From Antarcticimicrobium luteum (GTDB lineage: Bacteria > Pseudomonadota > Alphaproteobacteria > Rhodobacterales > Rhodobacteraceae): a DNA stretch of 64,000 nucleotides. Positions 37,386-46,378 of the stretch are shown here, piece by piece. The stretch lies in contig NZ_SMUV01000067.1 in NCBI RefSeq assembly GCF_004358185.1, forward strand, positions 98,787 through 162,786. The letters are read 5' to 3'. The translations under genes and the position numbers were made by a program. Positions within the stretch are counted from its first letter, which is position 1. The number at the start of each line of letters is the position of its first letter. The notes beneath the pieces are model-generated. The model saw only the letters and a list, made by a program, of their open reading frames with translations, was not told the origin of the DNA and made no database searches.

Positions 37386-39359
37386 TTGGCTCAGACTCAG
37401 TCGGGCGCCGAGGGGCTTTTGTCCCTTCCGGCGCTGCTTCATCGCAATGCGACTCAGTTCGGAACGTCCCCGGCCTACCGGGAAAAGGAATTCGGGATCT
37501 GGCAAGGCTGGTCCTGGGCCGAGACCGAAAAGGAAATCGAGGCGCTGGCGCTGGGGTTGATCAACCTTGGCGTCAACGAGGGCGACTTCATCGCCATCAT
37601 CGGGCGCAACCGCCCCTATCTCTACTGGTCGATGGTTGCCGCCCAGATGGTGGGCGCGGTGCCGGTTCCGCTCTATCAGGACGCGGTGGCCGAAGAGATG
37701 GCCTATGTGCTGAGCCATTGCGGCGCCCGCTTTGTCATCGCCAGCGATCAGGAACAGGTCGACAAGGTGATCGAGGTCCAGGACCAGCTGCACCAGTTCG
37801 AACACCTGATCTATCTCGATCCGCGCGGCCTGCGCAAATACGACCATTCGCACCTGCACGAATACAGCCACGTGCAGGCCCAGGGTAGCGCCGCCTACGA
37901 CGAATTCATCAACGAGCTGAAGGCCCGGCGCGACAAGCTCGACTACGACACCACCTGCGTGATGCTCTACACCTCGGGCACCACCGGCAAGCCAAAGGGC
38001 GTTGTCCTCTCCAACCGCAATGTGATCGAAAGCGCCCGGAACTCGGCCGAGTTCGACCATCTGACCCGGGGCGAGGATATCCTGTCCTATCTGCCGATGG
38101 CCTGGGTGGGCGATTTCATCTTTTCCGTCGGACAGGCCTATTGGTGCGGCTTCTGCGTGAACTGCCCCGAAAGCGCCGACACCATGATGACCGACCTGCG
38201 CGAGATCGGGCCGACCTATTTCTTTGCCCCGCCGCGCGTGTTCGAGACCCAGCTGACCAATGTGATGATCCGCATGGAGGATGCCGGGCGGCTGAAAAAG
38301 GCGATGTTCCGCACCTTCATGGAGCACGCCCGCAAAGTCGGCCCGAGTATCCTCGACGGCAAGCCGGTGGGCGCATGGGACCGTCTGAAATATGCCATCG
38401 GCAATGCGCTGGTCTATGGCCCGCTCAAGGATACGCTGGGCTTTTCCCGGATCCGGGTCGGTTATACCGCCGGCGAGGCGATCGGGCCTGAAATCTTCGA
38501 TTTCTACCGCTCGCTCGGCATCAACCTTAAACAGCTCTACGGCCAGACCGAGGCGACGGTGTTCATCACCGTGCAGCCCGACGGCGAGGTGCGCGCCGAT
38601 ACTGTCGGCGTGCCCGCCCCGGATGTGGAGATCCGCATCTCCGAAAACGGCGAGATCTTCTACCGCTCGCCGGGCACTTTCGTGGAATACTACAAGAACC
38701 CCGAATCCACCACCTCGACCAAGGACGCCGAGGGCTGGGTCGCCACCGGCGACGCGGGGTTCATCGAGGAAGACAGCGGCCACCTGCGCATCATCGACCG
38801 CGCCAAGGACGTCGGCAAGATGGCCGATGGCGCGATGTTCGCGCCCAAGTATGTCGAGAACAAGCTCAAGTTCTATCCCGACATCCTCGAGGCGGTGCTG
38901 TTCGGAAATGACCGCGACCGCTGCGTCGCGTTCATCAACATCGACCTGACCGCCGTCGGCAACTGGGCCGAGCGCAACAACATCGCCTATGCCTCCTATC
39001 AGGAACTGGCCGGCCACCCCAAGGTTCTGGGCGCGATCCAGGAGCATGTGGAGGCGGTCAACCGCTCGGTCGCGCAGGACACTATGCTGTCGGGCTGCCA
39101 GGTCCACCGCTTTGTCGTGCTGCACAAGGAGCTTGACGCGGACGATGGCGAGATGACCCGCACCCGCAAGGTGCGCCGCCGCATCGTCGAAGAGAAATAC
39201 GCCGACATCATCGAGGCGCTCTATGACGACTCCGCCACCGTCTCGACCCGCACCGAGGTCACCTACGAGGACGGCCGCAAGGGCCACATCAGCGCGACGC
39301 TGGAGATCCGCGACGCGGCGGTTCAGCCGGTCGCTCCGCACAAGGTGGCGGCGGAATGA
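37386..39359 (+). CDS. AMP-forming acyl-CoA synthetase (long-chain FadD15-like)
   Basis: A 657-residue adenylate-forming enzyme that would activate a carboxylic acid to its CoA thioester. The phosphate-binding loop YTSGTTGKPKG is intact (near residue 200), followed by YLPMAWVGDF, YGQTEATVF (A5) and the hinge region GDAGFIEEDSGHLRIIDRAKD. Its length and the C-terminal insertions fit the very-long/long-chain group. It starts at a TTG, supported by AGGGAGGAG 8 bases before it. It is the first gene of the transporter operon and is divergent from the two-component system. Confidence 0.9.
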   Translation: MAQTQSGAEGLLSLPALLHRNATQFGTSPAYREKEFGIWQGWSWAETEKEIEALALGLINLGVNEGDFIAIIGRNRPYLYWSMVAAQMVGAVPVPLYQDAVAEEMAYVLSHCGARFVIASDQEQVDKVIEVQDQLHQFEHLIYLDPRGLRKYDHSHLHEYSHVQAQGSAAYDEFINELKARRDKLDYDTTCVMLYTSGTTGKPKGVVLSNRNVIESARNSAEFDHLTRGEDILSYLPMAWVGDFIFSVGQAYWCGFCVNCPESADTMMTDLREIGPTYFFAPPRVFETQLTNVMIRMEDAGRLKKAMFRTFMEHARKVGPSILDGKPVGAWDRLKYAIGNALVYGPLKDTLGFSRIRVGYTAGEAIGPEIFDFYRSLGINLKQLYGQTEATVFITVQPDGEVRADTVGVPAPDVEIRISENGEIFYRSPGTFVEYYKNPESTTSTKDAEGWVATGDAGFIEEDSGHLRIIDRAKDVGKMADGAMFAPKYVENKLKFYPDILEAVLFGNDRDRCVAFINIDLTAVGNWAERNNIAYASYQELAGHPKVLGAIQEHVEAVNRSVAQDTMLSGCQVHRFVVLHKELDADDGEMTRTRKVRRRIVEEKYADIIEALYDDSATVSTRTEVTYEDGRKGHISATLEIRDAAVQPVAPHKVAAE

Positions 39360-39434
39360 CGGGTCTGGCGCGACAGGCCGCCCGCGACACCGCCTCCGGC
39401 GCGAGAATTTGGACTAGAAAGAAGGATGGACCGC

Positions 39435-40253
39435 ATGCTTGATCAGGCCGAGGGGTACACCACCGCGGATGGCCGCAAGATCGGCGGCGTGGTGATGGAG
39501 ATGAAGAACATCACCCTGCGCTTCGGCGGCGTGGTGGCGATCAAGGACATCTCCTTCGACATCCGCGAGGGCGAGATCCGCGCCATCATCGGCCCGAACG
39601 GCGCCGGCAAGTCCTCGATGCTGAACGTGATCTCGGGCTTTTACACGCCCTCCGAGGGCGAGGTCTGGTTCCACGGCGCCAAACGGCCGCAGATGCGCCC
39701 CTTCGAGGTGGCCCGTCAGGGCATCGCGCGGACCTTCCAGAACATCGCGCTGTTCGAGGGGATGAGCGTGCTCGACAACGTGATGACCGGGCGGCTGACC
39801 CACATGAAGACCGGGGTGTTTTCCCAGGCGCTGTGGAAGGGGCGGGCCGAGAAAGAGGAAACCGAGAACCGCGAAGTGGCGGAAAAGGTCATCGACTTTC
39901 TCGAAATCCAGCACATCCGCAAGACGCCGGTGTCGCGCCTGCCCTACGGGCTGAAGAAACGGGTCGAACTGGCCCGCGCGCTGGCCGCGCAGCCCAGGCT
40001 GCTGCTGCTGGACGAGCCGATGGCGGGCATGAACGTCGAGGAAAAAGAGGACATGTCCCGCTTCATCCTCGATGTGAATGACGAATTCGGCACCACCATC
40101 GCGCTGATCGAACACGACATGGGCGTGGTGATGGACCTCTCGGACCGCGTCGTGGTGATGGACTACGGCAAGAAGATCGGCGACGGCCCGCCCGACGAGG
40201 TGCGCAACAACCAGGACGTGATCGACGCCTATCTCGGGGTCGCCCATGACTGA
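39435..40253 (+). CDS. LIV-type ABC transporter ATP-binding protein (LivG-like)
   Basis: A 272-residue ABC ATPase of the branched-chain amino acid (HAAT) class with Walker A GPNGAGKSS, Q-loop FQNIALFEGMSV, a signature degenerated to SRLPYGLKKRVELARAL (LPYG replaces LSGG, which is common in LivG), Walker B LLLLDEPMAGMN and H-loop IEHDMGVVM. AAGAAGG ends directly before an ATG at 39426, too close for use, so the ATG at 39435 is the better start. It follows the acyl-CoA synthetase gene by 75 bases. Confidence 0.93.
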   Translation: MLDQAEGYTTADGRKIGGVVMEMKNITLRFGGVVAIKDISFDIREGEIRAIIGPNGAGKSSMLNVISGFYTPSEGEVWFHGAKRPQMRPFEVARQGIARTFQNIALFEGMSVLDNVMTGRLTHMKTGVFSQALWKGRAEKEETENREVAEKVIDFLEIQHIRKTPVSRLPYGLKKRVELARALAAQPRLLLLDEPMAGMNVEEKEDMSRFILDVNDEFGTTIALIEHDMGVVMDLSDRVVVMDYGKKIGDGPPDEVRNNQDVIDAYLGVAHD

Positions 40254-40300
40254 CCGTTTCCACGGCCGCGCAGGGCCGACACAGAACAAGGGGGGCGCAG

Positions 40301-41287
40301 ATGCCTGATCAAGTCGTTTACGCCATGGAGGTCACCCTCAACGGCCTCATGGCCGGGGTGCTCTACGCGCTGGTGGCGCTGGGCTTTGTACTGATCTACA
40401 AGGCGTCGGGCATCTTCAACTATGCCCAGGGGGTGATGGCGCTCTTTGCCGCGATGACCCTGGTGGGGATCATGGACGGACAGGTGCCGTTCTCGCATCT
40501 GATCAACGCGCTCTTCGGCACCGAAGTGCACCATTTCGGCTGGCATCTGCCCGGGCTGCTGGCGATCCTGATGACCATGGCGGTGATGGTGGCGCTGGCC
40601 TGGTGCGTGCAGCAGTTCGTCATGCGCCACCTGGTGGGCCAGGAACCGATCATCCTGTTCATGGCCACCATCGGGCTGGCCTATTTCCTCGAAGGTCTTT
40701 CCGACCTGATGTGGGGCTCGGAAATCAAGAAGCTCGACGTCGGCCTGCCGCAGGGCATCAACGAGGCGCTGGACAGCGTCACCTACGACATCTTCGGCTA
40801 TGGCTTCTTCATCGACAACCTCGACGTCGTCGCCACCATCATCGCGGCGCTGCTGGTGATCGCGCTGGTCGCCTTCAGCCAGTACACCAAAGAGGGGCGC
40901 GCCATGCGTGCCGTGGCCGACGACCACCAGGCGGCGCTGTCGGTGGGCATCTCGCTGAACTTCATCTGGGTCATGGTCTGGTCGGTGGCGGGCTTTGTCG
41001 CGCTGGTCGCCGGCATCATGTGGGGCACCAAGTCCGGGGTGCAGTTCTCGCTCTCGCTGATCGCGCTCAAGGCGCTGCCGGTGCTGATGCTGGGCGGCTT
41101 CACCTCGATCCCCGGCGCCATCGTCGGCGGGTTGATCATCGGGGTCGGCGAAAAGCTGTTCGACTTCATGTTCGGCCCGATGCTCGGCGGCGCCACGGAA
41201 AACTGGTTCGCCTATGTTCTGGCGCTGATCTTCCTGGTGTTCCGTCCGCAGGGCCTGTTCGGCGAAAAGATCATCGAAAGGGTCTGA
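40301..41287 (+). CDS. LIV-type ABC permease (LivH-like)
   Basis: A 328-residue inner-membrane permease with about eight helices. It starts with the family segment YAMEVTLNGLMAGVLYALVALGF (split by eye), contains AVADDHQAALSVGIS, the cytoplasmic coupling region, and ends with FRPQGLFGEKIIERV, the usual LivH C-terminus. The insertion at about residues 55-85 (VPFSHLINALFGTEVHHFG) is longer than in classic LivH. It sits between the ATPase and the small membrane protein genes. Confidence 0.94.
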   Translation: MPDQVVYAMEVTLNGLMAGVLYALVALGFVLIYKASGIFNYAQGVMALFAAMTLVGIMDGQVPFSHLINALFGTEVHHFGWHLPGLLAILMTMAVMVALAWCVQQFVMRHLVGQEPIILFMATIGLAYFLEGLSDLMWGSEIKKLDVGLPQGINEALDSVTYDIFGYGFFIDNLDVVATIIAALLVIALVAFSQYTKEGRAMRAVADDHQAALSVGISLNFIWVMVWSVAGFVALVAGIMWGTKSGVQFSLSLIALKALPVLMLGGFTSIPGAIVGGLIIGVGEKLFDFMFGPMLGGATENWFAYVLALIFLVFRPQGLFGEKIIERV

Positions 41288-41290
41288 CCA

Positions 41291-41545
41291 ATGCGAAAGC
41301 TGATTGCCATCGTCAATGTGATCGCCTGGTCGGGGTTCTGGGCCTTCGGCTACATCGCCCTCACCTCGAACGATCTGTCGAACCGGCAATTGGTGATCGC
41401 CGCGGTTCTGGCCTTTGCCGGTTTCCTCACCGGGGTGCTGGCGTATCTCAAACTCAGCCGCGCCTCCGAGATGAGCGGCTACGAAAAAAGAAAACAGCTC
41501 GACGCGGCGACGCGCGAGCGGGCGCAATCGCAGGGGAGTGTCTGA
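41291..41545 (+). CDS. Small two-helix membrane protein between permeases
   Basis: An 84-residue protein with two predicted membrane helices (about residues 4-24 and 35-55) and a charged C-terminal tail (YEKRKQLDAATRERAQSQ). I do not recognise a family. It begins 3 bases after the LivH-like gene, and the LivM-like gene starts 1 base after its stop, so it is clearly made with the transporter. It could be an accessory or stabilising subunit of the permease pair; LIV transporters usually lack one. Confidence 0.75.
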   Translation: MRKLIAIVNVIAWSGFWAFGYIALTSNDLSNRQLVIAAVLAFAGFLTGVLAYLKLSRASEMSGYEKRKQLDAATRERAQSQGSV

Positions 41546-41546
41546 C

Positions 41547-42623
41547 GTGTTTTACCGTGAAGCGGGCGATTTCAAGACATCGTACCAGCAGGACAACCAG
41601 ACCTTTCCGATCCGGTTCGACCGCTATCGCTATTATGTTGTTCTGGCGGTGGCCTTCGGGGTGGTGCCGTTCCTGATCAACGATTACTGGGCCAATGCCA
41701 TTCTGGTGCCGTTCCTGATCTACGCCATCGCCGCGATCGGGCTGAACATCCTGACCGGCTATTGCGGCCAGGTGTCCCTGGGTACCGGCGGCTTCATGGC
41801 CGTGGGCGCCTATGCCTGCTACAAGCTGATGACCGCCTTTCCCGAGGTCAGCATGTTCATCCATGTGATCCTCGCCGGCGGCATCACCGCGTTGGTCGGG
41901 GTGCTCTTCGGCCTGCCCAGCCTGCGGATCAAGGGGTTCTACCTCGCCGTGGCGACGCTGGCGGCGCAGTTCTTTCTGGTCTGGATCTTCAACCGGGTGC
42001 CGTGGTTCTACAACTACTCCGCCTCCGGTCAGATCAGCGCGCCCGAGCGCGAGGTGTTCGGCATCCTGGTGACCGGCCCCAACGCGCCGTCCTGGGCGAT
42101 CTACCTGTTCTGCCTGATCTTCGTGACCTTCGCCGGCATCCTGGCGCGCAATCTGACCCGCGGCACCGTGGGGCGCACCTGGATGGCGATCCGCGACATG
42201 GACATCGCCGCCGAAATCATCGGGGTGAACCCGCTGACCGCGAAACTGTCCGCCTTTGCCGTCAGTTCCTTCTTTGTCGGCATCTCCGGCGCGCTGTTCT
42301 TCTCGGTCTACCTCGGCGCGGTCGAGGTCGGCGAGGCCTTCGGCATCCAGAAATCCTTCCTGGTGCTCTTCATGGTCATCATCGGCGGGCTGGGCTCGAT
42401 CTTCGGCTCCTTCGCCGGCGCCGCCTTCCTGGTGGTGCTGCCGGTGGTCCTGAAAGTGGTCGGCGTCGACCTGATGGGCTGGGCCACCGATATCGTTGCG
42501 CATTTCCAGCTCGTCATTGTCGGCGCGCTGATCATCATATTCCTGATCCTTGAGCCGCACGGGCTGGCGCAACTCTGGCGCGTCGCCAAGGAGAAACTGA
42601 GACTCTGGCCCTTCCCCTACTGA
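41547..42623 (+). CDS. LIV-type ABC permease (LivM-like)
   Basis: A 358-residue permease with about nine to ten helices. Visible family segments are LNILTGYCGQVSLGTGGFMAVGAY, LRIKGFYLAVATLA and the coupling region MAIRDMDIAAEIIGVN (split by eye). AGGGGA ends right before a GTG at 41538, so the second GTG at 41547, nine bases on, is the likelier start. The unusual N-terminal 25 residues are hydrophilic. With the LivH-like protein it forms the membrane channel. Confidence 0.93.
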   Translation: MFYREAGDFKTSYQQDNQTFPIRFDRYRYYVVLAVAFGVVPFLINDYWANAILVPFLIYAIAAIGLNILTGYCGQVSLGTGGFMAVGAYACYKLMTAFPEVSMFIHVILAGGITALVGVLFGLPSLRIKGFYLAVATLAAQFFLVWIFNRVPWFYNYSASGQISAPEREVFGILVTGPNAPSWAIYLFCLIFVTFAGILARNLTRGTVGRTWMAIRDMDIAAEIIGVNPLTAKLSAFAVSSFFVGISGALFFSVYLGAVEVGEAFGIQKSFLVLFMVIIGGLGSIFGSFAGAAFLVVLPVVLKVVGVDLMGWATDIVAHFQLVIVGALIIIFLILEPHGLAQLWRVAKEKLRLWPFPY

Positions 42624-42700
42624 CGGACGGGCCCTGGGTGAGGCGGGGAGGAGCCCGCCCCATTGACGAAATCGGACGACACCAAGGGAGGAATGACCCG

Positions 42701-43984
42701 ATGAAGAAAAGACTGACCGCACTGGCGCTGGGCGCCCTGATGGCCGCGGGGCCCGCAGCGGCGGAACTCGTGTTCCCGTCGCTCAGCTACCGCACCGGCC
42801 CCTACGCCGCCAACGGCATCCCCTTCGCCGACGGCTATGCCGATTACTTCACCCTGCTGAACGAGCGCGACGGCGGCATCGGCGGCGAGCCGATCAAGAT
42901 GATCGAATGCGAAACCGGCTACAACACCGAAAAGGGTGTGGAATGCTATGAATCGACCAAGGGCGAAGGCGCGCTGGTCTATCAGCCGCTGTCGACCGGC
43001 ATCACCTATCAGCTGATCCCCAAGGCCACCGCCGACGGCATCCCGGTGCACTCGATGGGCTATGGCCGCACCTCGGCCAAGAACGGCGAAGTGTTCCGCA
43101 ACATCTTCAACTACCCGGCCAACTACTGGGACGGGGCCTCGGTCGCGGTGAAGCATATCCTCGACCAGGAGGGGGGCGACCTCTCGGGCAAGAAGATCGC
43201 GCTGGTCTACCATAACTCCGCCTACGGCAAGGAGCCGATCCGCACCCTGGAGGAGCTGTCCAAGAAACATGGCTACGAGCTGACCCTGCTGCCGGTGGAT
43301 CACCCCGGTCAGGAGCAGAAAAGCCAGTGGCTGCAGATCCGCCGTGAAAAGCCGGACTATGTAATCATGTGGGGCTGGGGCGTGATGAACCAGGTCGCCA
43401 TTCAGGAGGCCGTGAACATCCGCTTCCCGATGGATCACTTCATCGGCATCTGGTGGTCGGGCTCGGAGAACGACGTCAAGCCGGCCGGCGACAAGGCCAA
43501 CGGCTACAAGGCTCTGACCTTCCACAACTTCAGCAGCAACTACCCGATCTATGACGACCTGAAGAAATACGTCTATGACGCGGGCAAATCGGCCGGCGCC
43601 GGCGATCAGACCGGGACCGTGCTGTACAACCGGGGTCTCTATGCGGCGATGCTGGCCGCCGAGGCCGCCAAGACCGCACAGGAAATCCATGGCACCAAGG
43701 CGATCACCTCGCAAATGATGCGCGACGGTATGGAAGCGCTGGACATGACCGAGGCGAAGATGACCGCGCTGGGTCTGCCGGGCTTCGGGCCGGAGTTCAA
43801 GGTCTCCTGCGACAACCACGGCGGCAACGGCTTCGGCGCCGTGGCTCAGTGGGATGCGGCCGCTGGCGAGTTCAAGATGATCACCGACTACTTCCAGTCG
43901 GATCAGGACATCCTGAACCCGCTGATCGAGGAAGACTCGATGGCCTATGCCAAGGAAAACAACATCGCGCCGGGCTGCAACTGA
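42701..43984 (+). CDS. LIV-type ABC substrate-binding protein
   Basis: A 427-residue periplasmic protein of the type I LIVBP-like fold. The signal peptide spans about residues 1-21 (cleavage after GPAAA). The mature part begins LVFPSLSYRTGPYAANG and carries cysteines near residues 68 and 78. The sequence differs enough from LivJ that the ligand need not be an amino acid; neighbouring CoA ligases suggest a carboxylic acid. GGGAGGAA precedes the ATG at 42701. Confidence 0.92.
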   Translation: MKKRLTALALGALMAAGPAAAELVFPSLSYRTGPYAANGIPFADGYADYFTLLNERDGGIGGEPIKMIECETGYNTEKGVECYESTKGEGALVYQPLSTGITYQLIPKATADGIPVHSMGYGRTSAKNGEVFRNIFNYPANYWDGASVAVKHILDQEGGDLSGKKIALVYHNSAYGKEPIRTLEELSKKHGYELTLLPVDHPGQEQKSQWLQIRREKPDYVIMWGWGVMNQVAIQEAVNIRFPMDHFIGIWWSGSENDVKPAGDKANGYKALTFHNFSSNYPIYDDLKKYVYDAGKSAGAGDQTGTVLYNRGLYAAMLAAEAAKTAQEIHGTKAITSQMMRDGMEALDMTEAKMTALGLPGFGPEFKVSCDNHGGNGFGAVAQWDAAAGEFKMITDYFQSDQDILNPLIEEDSMAYAKENNIAPGCN

Positions 43985-44092
43985 GCCGCTCGGGATGAAA
44001 ACCCGGAGGCGGCGGTCGACCGCCGCCTCCACCCCAAACGATCAAACCGCCCGTGACGGCCCTGTCCCGGGATGCGGATAGAAGGACACCAG

Positions 44093-44917
44093 ATGCTGGA
44101 CGCCGGACAAACCAGGGAGACCCTGCTTGAGGTCAACAATATCGAGGTGATCTACAACCACGTGATCCTCGTTCTCAAAGGCGTCAGCCTCAATGTGCCC
44201 AAGGGCGGCATTACCGCGCTTCTGGGTGGCAACGGTGCGGGCAAGACCACCACGCTCAAGGCAATCTCGGCGCTGCTGCAATCGGAACGCGGCGAGGTCA
44301 CCAAGGGCTCGGTCAAATATCGCGGCGAGGCGGTGCATCACGCCGATCCCGCCGATCTGGTGCGCAAGGGCGTGATCCAGGTGATGGAGGGCCGCCACTG
44401 CTTCGAGCACCTCACCGTCGAGGAAAACCTTCTTACCGGCTATTACACCCGCAAGAGCGGCAAGGCCGAGATGATGGCCGACCTGGAGAAGGTCTATACC
44501 TATTTCCCCCGCCTCAAGGAGCGCCGCCGCAGCCAGGCCGGCTATACCTCGGGCGGCGAACAGCAGATGGTCGCAATCGGCCGCGCCATGATGGCCAAGC
44601 CCGAAACCATCCTGCTGGATGAACCCAGCATGGGCCTCGCGCCGCAGCTGGTCGAAGAGATTTTCGGCATCGTCAAGGATCTGAACGAGCGCGAGGGCGT
44701 CACCTTCCTGCTGGCCGAACAGAACACCAATGTCGCGCTGCGCTTTGCCCATTACGGCTATATTCTGGAGTCCGGCCGCGTCGTGATGGACGGCCCCGCC
44801 GCCGACCTGCGCGAGAACCAGGACGTCAAGGAATTCTATCTCGGCATGTCCGACGAGGGCCGCAAGAGCTTCCGCGACGTGCGCTCCTACCGCCGCCGCA
44901 AGCGGTGGCTGAGCTGA
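44093..44917 (+). CDS. LIV-type ABC transporter ATP-binding protein (LivF-like)
   Basis: A 274-residue ABC ATPase with Walker A GGNGAGKTTT, Q-loop VMEGRHCFEHLTVEENL, signature TSGGEQQMVAIGRAM, Walker B ILLDEPSMGLAP and the LivF-typical LAEQNTNVAL in place of the H-loop His. It pairs with the LivG-like protein encoded 4 kb upstream. GAAGGA sits 6 bases before the ATG at 44093. It follows the binding-protein gene by 108 bases and precedes the PaaK-like gene. Confidence 0.94.
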   Translation: MLDAGQTRETLLEVNNIEVIYNHVILVLKGVSLNVPKGGITALLGGNGAGKTTTLKAISALLQSERGEVTKGSVKYRGEAVHHADPADLVRKGVIQVMEGRHCFEHLTVEENLLTGYYTRKSGKAEMMADLEKVYTYFPRLKERRRSQAGYTSGGEQQMVAIGRAMMAKPETILLDEPSMGLAPQLVEEIFGIVKDLNEREGVTFLLAEQNTNVALRFAHYGYILESGRVVMDGPAADLRENQDVKEFYLGMSDEGRKSFRDVRSYRRRKRWLS

Positions 44918-45068
44918 CCGCGCACCGGGGCGCCGGGGCATGTGACAATCGGGCCGATCAGGCGCCGCGCCGGAGCAGGGTTCCGGCCCGCGTCCCGGCA
45001 GAACAGGGCAGGGGGGTGGCCCCCGGCCAACCGGGGCAGCGACCCAAGGACAAGGACGAGGCATAACG

Positions 45069-46241
45069 ATGACCGCTCATTACGACGACCTGGAAACCCG
45101 CTCCGCCGATGCCCGCGCGGCCGACCAGCTCCAGGCACTGAACGCCAACCTCGCCCGCAACGGTCTGGATCCGCTCGACGATCTCGCGGCGCTCGCGGCG
45201 CTGCCGGTGCTGCGCAAGTCCGAGCTCAGCACACGGCAAAAGGCGCAGCCGCCCTTCGGCGGGCTGCCGGTCTCCAACGTCGCCCATATCTTCCAGTCGC
45301 CGGGCCCGATCTACGAGCCGGGCGGGATCAGCCACGACTGGTGGCGCATGGGCCGCTTCCTGCATGCCGCCGGCATCGGCAAGGGCGACATCGTGCAGAA
45401 CTGCTTCGGCTACCACCTGACGCCGGCCGGCATGATATTCGAAAGCGGCGCCCGCGCCGTCGGCGCCGCCGTGGTCCCCGCCGGCACCGGCCAGACCGAA
45501 CTTCAGGCCCGCGCCGCCCACGACATCGGGGTGACCGCCTATGCCGGCACGCCGGACTATCTCAAGGTCATCCTCGACAAGGCCGAGGCGATGGGGCTGG
45601 AGCTGAAGATCACCCGCGCGGCGGTGGGCGGCGGCGCCCTGTTCCCCTCGCTGCGTCAGGAATACGCCGATCGCGGCATCGCCTGCCTGCAAAGCTATGC
45701 CACCGCCGATCTGGGCAACATCGCCTATGAAAGCGCGGCGATGGAGGGGATGATCGTCGACGAGAACGTGATCGTCGAGATTGTCACCCCCGGCACCGGC
45801 ACCCCGGTCGCCCCCGGCGAGGTCGGCGAGGTTGTCGTCACCACGCTGAACCCCGACTACCCGCTGGTGCGCTTCGCCACCGGCGACCTGTCCGCCGTGC
45901 TGCCGGGGCAATCGCCCTGCGGCCGCACCAACATGCGGATCAGGGGCTGGATGGGCCGCGCCGACCAGACGACGAAAATCAAGGGCATGTTCGTGCGCCC
46001 CGAACAGGTGGCGCAACTGGTCGACAAACACGCCGAGATCATCAAGGCCCGCGTCATTGCCACCCGCGACGGCGAAATGGACGCCATGACCGTGCAGATC
46101 GAGGCGACCGGCGGCGATCCGGTCGCCTATTCCGCCAGCGTCGCCGACCTGCTCAAACTCAAGGGCAGGATCGAGGTCATGGCCCCCGGCGCCCTGCCAA
46201 AGGACGGGCTGGTGATCGAGGATCAGCGCAAATACGACTGA
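45069..46241 (+). CDS. PaaK-like adenylate-forming protein lacking the P-loop
   Basis: A 390-residue homologue of phenylacetate-CoA ligase. Shared segments are GKGDIVQNCFGYHLTPAG, AVVPAGTGQTELQ, an AxPxY-type TPDYLKVI, the aspartate in RFATGDLSAV, and the C-terminal RIRGWMGRADQTTKIKGMFV domain. At the position of the SSGTTGKP phosphate-binding loop it reads FQSPGPIYEPGG, so the usual Ser/Thr/Gly/Lys residues are missing. It may have altered or no adenylation activity. It is also shorter than PaaK (about 430). It closes the transporter operon, 151 bases after the LivF-like gene. Confidence 0.82.
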   Translation: MTAHYDDLETRSADARAADQLQALNANLARNGLDPLDDLAALAALPVLRKSELSTRQKAQPPFGGLPVSNVAHIFQSPGPIYEPGGISHDWWRMGRFLHAAGIGKGDIVQNCFGYHLTPAGMIFESGARAVGAAVVPAGTGQTELQARAAHDIGVTAYAGTPDYLKVILDKAEAMGLELKITRAAVGGGALFPSLRQEYADRGIACLQSYATADLGNIAYESAAMEGMIVDENVIVEIVTPGTGTPVAPGEVGEVVVTTLNPDYPLVRFATGDLSAVLPGQSPCGRTNMRIRGWMGRADQTTKIKGMFVRPEQVAQLVDKHAEIIKARVIATRDGEMDAMTVQIEATGGDPVAYSASVADLLKLKGRIEVMAPGALPKDGLVIEDQRKYD

Positions 46242-46378
46242 GGGCGCCGCGCTTTTGTCGCTCCGGCCTCCGGGCCGGGGTCTATGGGCCGGGATCTTTG
46301 GCTATCGGATGTCGCCGTCCGCCCGCCCAGGCGCTGCGGCTTGGGAGGCCACCGGCGGCGCCTCCCTCCGCCCCCATG

